Source: Anaerolineae bacterium (GTDB lineage Bacteria; Chloroflexota; Anaerolineae; 4572-78; J111). Taken from it: DNA of 64,000 nt. The position numbers were made by a program, and so were the translations under genes. The notes below the pieces were generated by a model. That model did not search any database. It was given only the letters and a program-made list of their open reading frames with translations, and had not been told where the DNA came from. The stretch's first letter is position 1. The number at the start of each line of letters is the position of its first letter. The stretch lies in assembly GCA_023382535.1 (NCBI GenBank), contig JAHDWA010000026.1, positions 1-64,000 of the forward strand, written 5' to 3'. Shown here piece by piece: positions 56,693-64,000 of this stretch.

Positions 56693-57016
56693 TTACTTGC
56701 CCATTTGATTTTCGATGTAGCTTTGAACCTCCGGCATTGTCGCCGCGCCGAGAGACGAACTAAACTTGCTTCACATCCAACGACTCGACCATCGCCGCTT
56801 CAGCCACGAAAATTCCTGATGAATAGGGTAAGAGGTGTATCTCTTGATTTAGCCCACCATTTTGTCAATATCCGGAGACACAGCCCTTCCACCGGTACGT
56901 GGGACAAAACACTACCTGGTACTGGCAGCTATAAACCCCTATGGGGTCGGACTTGTACTTCTGGTCAGGCTGCTTGACTTCCATCGACCAAACTCATTAG
57001 ATCGTAGGCTAAAAAG
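56693..57016 (-). other. Leader of the second tnpB element
   Basis: About 320 nt between promoter and tnpB. A minus-strand open stretch ending in TMPEVQSYIENQMGK and a TAA lies directly against the tnpB ATG (TAAATG), which could couple translation. It looks like the tail of a lost small gene. A CCCC-TA-GGGG hairpin lies near 56937-56946. No complete gene seen. Confidence 0.35.
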
Positions 57017-57045
57017 ATTATATAGTAGAACTTATGTTCTGGCAA
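57017..57045 (-). promoter_or_regulatory. tnpB promoter with embedded LexA/SOS-type box (second element)
   Basis: Minus strand: TTGCCA (57040-57045), 17 nt, TATAAT (57017-57022), with GAAC-ATAA-GTTC (57028-57039) filling the spacer next to the -35. Same geometry as 36328-36356 although the rest of the two elements differs. Confidence 0.75.
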
Positions 57046-57209
57046 TTGTCCGCTTGGGTTTCCCCAACCATTTTAAGAGATGGCTAAAGTGGACTGAATG
57101 AAGCGGGAGAAAAGCTCTTACACCTGCCCCACCGCAGGTGCGGGTATCCCAGGGCTGACGCTCCTCGGATTTACGGGTTTATTTTTTAAACAACATAGCG
57201 AATTTAACC

Positions 57210-59141
57210 ATGAGCTGTTCCCAAAACACCAAAAAAGCGGCTAAAGTAGCTTCAGCGACGGGGATTCCTAACCTGACCAGCCAAACCGGCGTTGAGGTGG
57301 GGCAGGCCGGAGAGGTTGTGTATTACTTGCCTCCCGAGTGGCGCAAAAAAGGCTCGCACCACCCTCAGCCTCTACCCTGGCCGCCTGCCGGTAGGCAAAG
57401 ACGGGGCTTCTGGGGCAATTATCGCCAACGTGTAAAATATGCCCTTGAAGCATGGCGGTCAGAAGCCGACGATCGCACTTTGGCGAGGCTGCGTGCCGAG
57501 TTGGCCAGCGACCTGGTCGAACAAGAGGTCGCTCGTGTTCAATCGAGCGATCATCCGGCCGGTATTGCTGGAGACCTGGCCGAAGAGCGAGCTGCTTTAT
57601 TACTTTTTCCGTCCCGATCAATCAGTACAGCTGAACGGGTAGAGCGAGTAGCCGTACTGGATAATGCTATCGCCTTGCTACGGTTGAAGCAGGTAACTAA
57701 TGATAGTCAATATCGCTTTGCGGTTGTTGATACTGTTTGCAATTTAAGAGAGGGCGCCATACCCAGTACCACTCCCATCACCTGGTTGCCAGGGCGTCCG
57801 GCAGGAATGGAAACCGACGCGCCCAGCTCGGTAGACCCAACGCGCAAAATCAGGGTACGCTATAGAGTAGTGGAACTCGTTGAACCGATTACGTCTAATA
57901 CCTTGACCGGGGAAATCAACCCAACTTATATCCAAACTCTACAACCTCGTCAGCGCGAGCGCGCTGCCTCAATGATGCAGATTGACGGTATTGCCAAAAA
58001 TTTGGATAAAGATGCTCTGCTTAAGACAGAAGCGAATTGGTCAGATGGGCCTCCACTGATTGGTCCGGATGGAATGGTTGAAAGTGGAAATGGGCGGTTA
58101 CTGGCCCTGCGCTGGGCAGTCGAAATTAACCCGCCAGGATACAATGCCTATCGCCAGCAGTTGACTGAACAGGCCAACCGATTTGGTCTCAATGCAGCCG
58201 AAATTGCCCAAATGACCCAACCCGTGCTCGTTCGCGAACGGTTGACCAAATTGGACGAAGACGCGCGAGTACGCTTTGTCAACGAAGCTAATGCCAGTGG
58301 CGTGGCGCGTCAGGGGTTGAGCGAGCAAGCCAGGGCCGACGCCAGGTTGATTCCCCCCGGTTTCTTTGCCGACTTACAGATTGGCGAGTCTGATACCAGT
58401 CTCGCCGATGTTTTAACTAAGCGAGCTAATGCGCCGGTTGTAGCGCGATTCTTCCATTTACTGCCGGAAACAGAACGTCCGGCTCTCATGGATAGCCGCG
58501 GTGGATTGAGCGTGGAGGGAGTCAATCGTCTGGAAAGAGCCATGTTTGCTTATGTGCTACCTGGTCCTGCCGGCGAACGGTTGGCGCGCTTAATTTTTGA
58601 GGAGAGTGAGTCTATTGATCGCATTGGGACTGGGTTAAGGCAGGCACTGCCGAAATTGGGGCAAATGGAAGACCTGATCCGAGCAGGGCAACGAGCGCGG
58701 GAATTTAGCTTGGGCGCTGATGTGGCTGCGGCGGTGGAAAAGACGAGAGATCTCCGTGGGCAAGGTCTGAGTATAAACGATTATCTCAGGCAATACAAGA
58801 TGTTTTCTGAACTATCGCCCTTTCAAGAACAGCTATTGCTTCAATTAGATGAGCGCCGGAAGTCAGGACGGGCTGTCGCCGAGTTATTTAATGCCTATGC
58901 TGACGAGGTGATCAGGATGGCCCCTACTAACCAGGCAAGTTTATTTGGACAGGATAATAAGATGAGTCGAGAAGAGGCGCTGCGGACTGCTCTAAAAAAA
59001 ATCGGCGGAACTTGGGTAGATTTGCAACACTGGTCGGCAGCTCAACGGGTGATCAGCGGGCTGGATATACCGGCTTCCCAGATCCAACGGTTGACGCCAG
59101 CTCAACAAAGAAAGGCTATGAAGATAGCCATCTTATCGTAG
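57210..59141 (+). CDS. DdrB-like ParB-superfamily protein
   Basis: 643 residues. Residues 1-158 duplicate the truncated gene at 54786. The central region has the ddrB-ParB/phage antirestriction-type motif GPDGMVESGNGRLLALRWA (~285-305, key G-N-G-R), followed by NEANASG and a helical C-terminal half ending in an SLFGQDNKMSREEAL segment. Such ParB-like proteins occur on plasmids and phages near DNA-processing genes; the biochemical role is not settled. Upstream of the ATG there is no obvious SD. It contains the predicted target of the neighbouring omega-RNA at 57664-57683. Confidence 0.75.
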   Translation: MSCSQNTKKAAKVASATGIPNLTSQTGVEVGQAGEVVYYLPPEWRKKGSHHPQPLPWPPAGRQRRGFWGNYRQRVKYALEAWRSEADDRTLARLRAELASDLVEQEVARVQSSDHPAGIAGDLAEERAALLLFPSRSISTAERVERVAVLDNAIALLRLKQVTNDSQYRFAVVDTVCNLREGAIPSTTPITWLPGRPAGMETDAPSSVDPTRKIRVRYRVVELVEPITSNTLTGEINPTYIQTLQPRQRERAASMMQIDGIAKNLDKDALLKTEANWSDGPPLIGPDGMVESGNGRLLALRWAVEINPPGYNAYRQQLTEQANRFGLNAAEIAQMTQPVLVRERLTKLDEDARVRFVNEANASGVARQGLSEQARADARLIPPGFFADLQIGESDTSLADVLTKRANAPVVARFFHLLPETERPALMDSRGGLSVEGVNRLERAMFAYVLPGPAGERLARLIFEESESIDRIGTGLRQALPKLGQMEDLIRAGQRAREFSLGADVAAAVEKTRDLRGQGLSINDYLRQYKMFSELSPFQEQLLLQLDERRKSGRAVAELFNAYADEVIRMAPTNQASLFGQDNKMSREEALRTALKKIGGTWVDLQHWSAAQRVISGLDIPASQIQRLTPAQQRKAMKIAILS

Positions 59142-59307
59142 AAAGGGAATATTCTTAATGATTGACCAAAATGGTACGGGCAAACTCGCCAAGTTGCCCC
59201 TTTTACTGCGAGAAGCGCAAGATAGCGTGCAAGATCTGGAAGCGCTTCTAGAGGTCGCAAAGATTCTGCACTCAACCTTCGAGATTAACGATCTGTTCAC
59301 ACTCATT

Positions 59308-60438
59308 GGCACTGGGTCCGTGAGATGGGACTTTACAAAATAAGTGAATAAGAATAAGCTGAAGGACTATCCACTCAAAAAACAGGAGGTCAGATGTCCT
59401 TCAGCCAACGACATTGTCCTAAATGTAACTCTGAAAATTTCAAACGTCATACAGGCTATAGCCTCAAAAATGGGGAAACCCGCGAGATTTATTACTGCCG
59501 AGATTGCGATAGTTATTTTTCTGAAACTAAGAACACGCCCCTGGCCCGGCTGAAGACACCGATCAGCCGAATGGCCCTCATCTTGGAAGCGATCAACGAC
59601 GGCATGGGACTTAACGCGGCCTGTCGCACCTTCCACGTGGGCAAGAATAGCTTGAAACGGTGGGTCAGCCGCGTAGGTGGTTTGAAAGAGACATTATTAC
59701 TCTATGCCTTATGTCATCAGTTCATCCAACAGGTGGTGGAGGGCGATGAGTTGTACACCAAAGTGTATGAAAACAAGCCTGCGCTGGCCTCTGAGGGCTG
59801 GACGGTAGTCTTGATGGATCGCGCCAGTCGGTTCATCTGGGAGTTGCACTGCGGTCAGCGAGAGGCCGATTTATTCCAGCAAGCGATGGCAACTTTGGCT
59901 CAAGTGATTGCTCAGACTGACGATTTAACCTTGGTGACGGATGGGGAACGGCGCTATGGCAACCTGCTGTTTGACATCTGCCAGGAGACCATCCGCAGCG
60001 GTCAAGTCGGTCGGCCTAAAAAACTCTAAAGGTCGGGGTCAAGGTTCGGCTCAAGAATAAAGGCAGTCAAACCCACAAACGAGGCCGGAAGCGCTCTAAG
60101 TATCAAGCGCCCCAGCCAGAACATCCAGATACCCCTCAGAATATCTCCAACTCAGATATTCACGCCAATCATCTGGAGGGGTTCAATAGTGCTTTGAGAC
60201 GGCGCATGGCCTGTTACCGCCGCAAGACCAATACCTATGCTAAAGAGAAACCCGCCTTGCAAAAGCGTTTAGATGCCTACTGGGTTTTACACAATTTCAT
60301 CCGGCCTCATTTTACGACCAAACAAGTCCCGGCGGTGCAGTTTGGTATTGTTGACCACCCCCTTTCCTGGGAGGAAATCTTTAGTATTCAGTACATTCGC
60401 TCTGGGTTTACCTAATCCCATCTACCGAGCCCAGTGCC
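59308..60438 (+). mobile_element. IS1/IS1595-like insertion sequence, 1131 bp
   Basis: Imperfect terminal inverted repeats begin GGCACTGGG and share AGATGGGA further in (59308 onward and reverse complement ending 60438). The flanking target duplication is CACTCATT (59300-59307 and 60439-60446), 8 bp. Contains one frameshifted transposase. Confidence 0.9.
59394..60415 (+). CDS. IS1-like DDE transposase in two frames
   Basis: The first frame (59394-60029) has a Zn-ribbon (CPKCNSENFK, CRDCDSYF), an HTH and the first two acidic residues (VVEGDELY, TLVTDGERRYG). It ends just after CCTAAAAAACTCTAA. A -1 shift on the A6C run continues as KTLKVGVKVRLKNKG into the second frame to 60415, carrying the NHLEGFNSALRRR Glu. 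The AAAAAAC motif is the one used for programmed -1 frameshifting in IS1, though its reading phase here differs, so either recoding or a simple mutation is possible. Strong SD (AGGAGGT) before the ATG. Confidence 0.8.
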
Positions 60439-61790
60439 CACTCATTATGAAGCAGGCAATCCATTTAACCGGCGCTGAACGGGGTTGTTTGTTAACCGTT
60501 TCTTCCGCTCAGAATAATTATCAAGTCGAGGTCGCGTTTGATCGGAGCGGCGCGCCTATTTTGCCGCTCAATTTCCGCATCAGCCACACCGTTATCCAAG
60601 AGGTTATCTCGACCCGGCAGCCGCTCAATCGCGACGACATTCCCGCCGAAGACGAAAAACTAAGCCAACAACAGAGTGTCGCCGAGTTGGGATTGCGACG
60701 GGTGCTCTGCGCCCCCATGATCGTCAATACTGATCAGGTCGTAGGAGTCATCTATGTGGACAGTACAGAGGCAAACCAACAGTCTCTTTCCCAGAGACGA
60801 TTGCGCACCTTGGACGCACTGGCCGGCCATGCCGCTACCGCGCTGCACCAGGCTCAACTCTACCAACAGATCAACGAATTGTATCGCATTACCAAGGTCC
60901 TTGAGGAAGCAAAATCAGAATTCCTCAATATCGCTTCCCATGAGTTAAAAACACCTTTAACTCTCATCAGCGGCTATGCCGAACTATTGAGTACGCTATT
61001 TGAAGCGGATAACGAGACAGCGTGCTCATTGATAAGCGGCATTTCAAGCGGTATTTCTCGGCTAACCGGAACGGTGAACGAGATGCTATACGCCGCCCAA
61101 ATTGACCAGGGGAACCTCGTTCTGAACCGTCAGACTTACTCGATAAAAGTCCTGGTCAGGCAGGTCGTACAAAAGTGGCAAGAGGCTGCGTTGAGCGATC
61201 GTCAACTGAGGTTTAGGACAGTATTCGATGTCACGGATGAAGATAGGCTGATGAGGGAGGTTGACCCGATCTATCTCGAGATAGCCCTGGGACATTTATT
61301 GCAGAATAGCATCAAAAACACCCCGGATGAGGGTGAGACCAGTGTGTGTTGTTCCATCAAACAGAGGTTGAATGAGGTGGGTAGTACGCTCAGGCTTGAA
61401 GTGACAGACACAGGGATCGGTATTGAGACCAGACATCGCGACCTAGTCTTCTTGAAATTCTATCGGACAACAGATAGCCGCTTGCATTCCTCCGGGAAGA
61501 CGAAATTTATGGGGGCTGGCCCAGGGTTGGGATTATATCTTGTCTGGGGCATCGTCGAAGCCCACGGGGGTAAAATCTGGGTCGAAGATAATGCGGAAGC
61601 ACCCCAAAGCGGAACCCGGATGGTGATCGAATTACCGTCCCAGGCTGGCAATGAGAAGAGAGAGGTTCGGGAGTCGCCGGAGCGAATTGATACCCAAAAC
61701 GAACCAGCTTTACTAAAGTAGTCCGTAAAGCCCAAGGTGTTCACTCTTGGGATAAAAGGACTTTTGTATCTTTGCTTTCAGATCAGCCTC

Positions 61791-61882
61791 GCTCAACCGG
61801 GCTTTTAGCCCAGCGTGACGGATTTGCGTCCTTGAGTCCGAGACTCTATAATTAGAACATCTGTTCAGGAGTCCGGTTGAGC
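61791..61882. repeat. Inverted repeat GCTCAACCGG/CCGGTTGAGC around an SOS-type promoter
   Basis: 10-bp perfect arms (61791-61800, 61873-61882) enclose a GGGC-TTTTA-GCCC mini hairpin, the promoter and the GAAC-N4-GTTC box. Upstream, 61722-61790 holds a CCCAAG/CTTGGG hairpin after the kinase gene; no gene is seen in 61883-62054. Confidence 0.5.
61824..61866 (+). promoter_or_regulatory. Promoter with LexA/SOS-type box upstream of the IS607 element
   Basis: TTGCGT (61824-61829), 17 nt, TATAAT (61847-61852), then GAAC-ATCT-GTTC (61855-61866) over the start-site region. A third occurrence of an SOS-like palindrome at a transposon promoter in this window. Confidence 0.6.
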
Positions 61883-62054
61883 AATGGGTCGCGCCAAAAC
61901 ACCTTCATATTGTTATAGCCGGTTGCGGTCGCTGCTGGACGCTACCAACATCCTGATTTAGTTCGCTCTCGGAGTCAGGTCTTGGCCCATGCTAGACCTT
62001 GACCCAGTTTCCGAACGCTCTCAATCAAACATATTAAAATGTATGTATAGATAA

Positions 62055-62609
62055 GACATATCGTCCAAGGATTTCGCCAAACTTATTAGCCGCACCACCC
62101 AGACTTTGCAACGTTGGGACCGCAACGGTATTCTCAAGGCCCACCGTACGCCCACCAATCGGCGTTATTACACCCACGATCAATACCTACAGGTTATCGG
62201 ACAGAAAGCCGTGAACCGGTAGACGATCGGCTACTACCGTGTTTCCAGCACAGCCCAAAAAACGGATCTGATCAACCAAAAGACGGCTCTGGAGCAGTTC
62301 TGCATTGCCGCCGGAAAACCGGTAGACCTGTGGCTGCAGGACATTGGCAGTGGCCTGAATTACAAACGCAAGAACTTTATCCGCCTGTTGGAAATGGTTG
62401 AGCGGGGCGAAGTGTCCGAAATCGTTATTGGCCACAAAGACCGGCTGGTACGATTCGGGTATGAGTGGTTTGAGAAATTCTGTCAGGATCATGGCACGAC
62501 GCTGACAGTGATGAATACCGAAAGTTTGTCCCCCGAAGAAGAAATGACCCAAGACCTGTTGAGTATCATTCACTGTTTTTCCAGCCGTTTGAACGGGTTG
62601 CGGCGTTAA
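62055..62609 (+). pseudogene. tnpA: IS607-family serine recombinase TnpA (two defects)
   Basis: Open from a TAA at 62052-62054 with no clear start codon. A MerR-like HTH part (FAKLISRTTQTLQRWDRNG) and GQKAVNR precede an amber codon TAG (62220-62222). The same frame then continues as TIGYYRVSSTAQK, the serine-recombinase catalytic start, through IVIGHKDRLVRFG and the C-terminal helix (DLLSIIHCFSSRLNGLRR). One nonsense mutation in the linker and a lost start probably inactivate it. The serine nucleophile lies in RVSS. Confidence 0.8.
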
Positions 62610-62637
62610 AAAAAAGATCATTGAGTTGATCCGAGCC

Positions 62638-64000
62638 ATGAGGACAATCAAACGGATTAGCCCTAAACTTAATCGAGGCAAGTGGGAAGCGTTGCGAGAA
62701 ATCGCCTCAGCTTACGCCCGAGAAAAGCAAGAACACGGAGTGGTCTACCACGACGATGGTCTGTTTGGGGCGCAGGATGACGAGCGTACGCGGCGGGATA
62801 TGTTGGTCAAGGTTGATAAGTACAAAAGTCCCCACGGCGTCTTGGCCCGGATGTGGAAACTGGCTCAAAAAGACGCCTTCGAAATGGTCGAAAAACAGTG
62901 GGCGGCCCTGTCGGCAGCCCTTAAACCGCTGATTGGGGCGCATAAGGGCAGCAAGAAAAAGGCAGCCCCGTGTGGGGTGAAGTGGACCCCGGCTCAACTG
63001 CGCTATGCCTACTGGCTCATTTACACCCCCCAGCGCATGGCCACCCTGGTCGCGGGTCAAGCTCCGGTCCCCACCCACTTCGACATACCGCCCCAGGAAC
63101 AAAAAGTGGTCCGCAATTATCTACGCCGGGTCATCCGGCGCAAGCGAGGCCGCCACCCGCAGGTCAAGCTAGAGCGTTCCTTTGCCCTGGACCCGGGTAT
63201 GTACGATGTGGAAATGACCGCGGCCGGAACCCAGGTTATCGCCGTGACCGGGCTGACCCCCCGCCAACGCATTAGAATCCCCCTGACCGGTTATACCGTC
63301 ATCTCTGGCAATATCCGGGTCGTCCTGGACCTGGAGCGGCAGCGGGTCGAAGTTCACTATACCGCGCGAGTGAGCATTCCCGGCGAACAAACCGGAGAAG
63401 TGGCGGCGGTTGACGCCGGCCTGAGTGAAGTCTTTACCGATGAGGCAGGCAATCGCTATGGGACCGACCTAGGCGGATTGATTTACCAGGAGTCCGAGCG
63501 TATCCTGAAAAAGAACCGCAAACGCAACAAGCTGTACCAACTGGCTCAAAAGCACCATCGCAACGGGCGGCACAAAAAGGCGCGGAACATTCGTAAATTC
63601 AACCTGGGCAAAAAGAAGCAAAACAAGAACAAGCGCAAGAACCGGATCGAACTGGAACGCCAGTATAACACCGCCCTGGGTGAGCTATTCGAGCAAAGAC
63701 ACCCCTCCATCCTGGTTACTGAAAAACTGGATATTCGAGGTAAAGCCAAAAGTAAGAAGATGTCCCGCCAGGTCAGTTTATGGCCGCGCGGGGTCTTGAA
63801 AGAAAGAACTGAGTTTAAGGCGTCGGCAGCAGGTTGCTGTCGAGAGCAGGTCAACCCAGCCTACAGTTCTCAAACCTGTCCGGCCTGTTGGTTCGTTAAT
63901 GGGAAGAACCGCCAGGGCGACCGGTTTAAGTGCCTGAAATGCAGGTACGAGAACAGGGCCGATAAGGTTGCCGCTATGAACCTCAAAGCGAGACGAAACG
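62638..64000 (+). CDS. tnpB: IS607-type TnpB RNA-guided nuclease (3' end beyond window)
   Basis: Open frame of 454 codons from the ATG at 62638 (MRTIKRISPKLNRGKW) to the window edge without a stop. RuvC-I Asp is in VAAVDAGLSEVF (~258), RuvC-II Glu in ILVTEKLDIRGK (~361), zinc-ribbon CPACW (~414) and CLKC, and RuvC-III Asp in NRADKVAAMNLK (~440), so the catalytic core is complete. The frame is already open over the end of tnpA (from 62593). An A8 tract after the tnpA stop suggests the two frames were once arranged differently. The omega-RNA and right end lie outside the window. Confidence 0.85.
   Translation, partial: MRTIKRISPKLNRGKWEALREIASAYAREKQEHGVVYHDDGLFGAQDDERTRRDMLVKVDKYKSPHGVLARMWKLAQKDAFEMVEKQWAALSAALKPLIGAHKGSKKKAAPCGVKWTPAQLRYAYWLIYTPQRMATLVAGQAPVPTHFDIPPQEQKVVRNYLRRVIRRKRGRHPQVKLERSFALDPGMYDVEMTAAGTQVIAVTGLTPRQRIRIPLTGYTVISGNIRVVLDLERQRVEVHYTARVSIPGEQTGEVAAVDAGLSEVFTDEAGNRYGTDLGGLIYQESERILKKNRKRNKLYQLAQKHHRNGRHKKARNIRKFNLGKKKQNKNKRKNRIELERQYNTALGELFEQRHPSILVTEKLDIRGKAKSKKMSRQVSLWPRGVLKERTEFKASAAGCCREQVNPAYSSQTCPACWFVNGKNRQGDRFKCLKCRYENRADKVAAMNLKARRN

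Larger units (their letters stand above)
55260..57100 (-). mobile_element. IS605-type element with fused and interrupted tnpB
   Basis: Minus-strand element. The right end is exact: the intact paralogue lets one read the junction ...GTAGCTCAC next to CCGTAGC. The right-end hairpin CCCCAGCC-TTT-GGCTTGGG is standard for the family and would be part of the omega-RNA. On the left side the promoter/SOS box (57017-57045) and a TTGGG/CCCAA hairpin (57053-57066) are present; the outer boundary near 57100 is a guess. No TnpA gene. Confidence 0.6.
59158..61721 (+). pseudogene. GAF-sensor histidine kinase split by an IS
   Basis: Removing 59308-60446 (IS plus one copy of the 8-bp duplication) rejoins 59158-59307 and 60447-61721 in frame into a 474-residue kinase. 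A helical N-terminus and GAF domain (FEINDLFTLI joined to MKQAIHLTGAERGCLL) are followed by H-box FLNIASHELKTPLTLISGYAE, N-box LLQNSIKNTP, G1 DTGIGIE and G2 GLGLYLVWGIVEAHGG. The 3' part alone could be translated from an ATG inside or after the IS but would lack part of GAF. No response regulator is adjacent. The insertion looks recent, since the coding parts are undamaged. Confidence 0.85.
62043..64000 (+). mobile_element. Decaying IS607-like element (partial)
   Basis: The broken tnpA followed by an intact tnpB is the IS607 gene order. Left boundary not determined (somewhere between 61722 and 62043); the right boundary is outside the window. Confidence 0.6.

Noticed and set aside
55427..56977. 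Plus-strand open frame of 516 codons
   Set aside because: Antisense shadow of the second tnpB.
62114..62401. 95-codon plus-strand ORF over the IS607 recombinase
   Set aside because: Out of frame with the recombinase motifs (YYRVSS, GHKDRL), which lie in another frame across an amber codon.

Overview
The window looks like accessory DNA of a monoderm bacterium, most likely a Chloroflexota member (Anaerolineae-like). This rests on gene content: a DISARM-type helicase/methylase pair, a type I-D-like CRISPR effector, a giant DUF11-repeat surface protein ending in an LPVTG sorting signal, PT-rich secreted proteins with PPC domains, and a conjugation module with VirB2, VirB4, VirB6 and VirD4 relatives but no outer-membrane core. 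No rRNA, tRNA or housekeeping gene is visible, so the placement is an inference.

Layout. (1) 1-8.8 kb, minus strand: drmD, a NYN-LOTUS gene and drmMI form an operon that runs off the left edge, where drmA/B/C of a class 1 DISARM could lie. The drmD leader holds a promoter, a hairpin and an intrinsic terminator just before the start codon, with a possible competing antiterminator. (2) 8.8-14.3 kb, minus strand: a second candidate defence cassette (unknown 336-aa protein, NurA, HerA) sits beside an XRE repressor and ImmA/IrrE protease pair. One 19-bp palindrome occurs in front of both transcription units. (3) 14.3-18.1 kb: integrase and ISL3 transposase remnants, a pRiA4b ORF-3-like protein, a HIT hydrolase, a small HTH regulator and two small unknown genes behind a perfect consensus promoter. 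(4) 18.3-26.4 kb: a type I-D-like CRISPR effector operon (cas10d without an HD domain, csc2, csc1, free-standing cas3'' HD, cas3', cas6), followed by a degenerate two-repeat mini-array and no adaptation genes. (5) 26.8-34.6 kb: a roughly 2440-residue secreted repeat protein with a long structured leader. (6) 34.6-36.4 kb: an IS605-type tnpB-only element whose right end supplies the last codons of that protein. (7) 36.5-54.7 kb: a plus-strand conjugation-like operon (VirB6-like, two surface proteins, VirB2 pilin, VirB3/VirB4 ATPase, a degenerate VirD4 paralogue, a YdjM-like membrane protein, a ParB-like protein, VirD4/HerA-like ATPase, replication-relaxation protein). Two intergenic leaders carry the same hairpin-plus-terminator design. 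(8) 54.8-64.0 kb: a mobile-element cluster. A ddrB-type ParB gene is present intact and as a truncated copy ending exactly at a second tnpB element. A GAF/histidine-kinase gene is split by an IS1-like element with an 8-bp target duplication. A decaying IS607 element carries a large tnpB that runs off the right edge.

The most notable cross-feature signal is that all three tnpB-bearing elements have a good sigma-70-type promoter with a GAAC-N4-GTTC (Gram-positive LexA/SOS-type) palindrome at the core promoter, so the transposons may be damage-inducible. The second tnpB is interrupted just before its last catalytic Asp. Its predicted omega-RNA guide matches, with a TTCAA motif alongside, the intact paralogue 2.4 kb away, which amounts to a self-targeting configuration.
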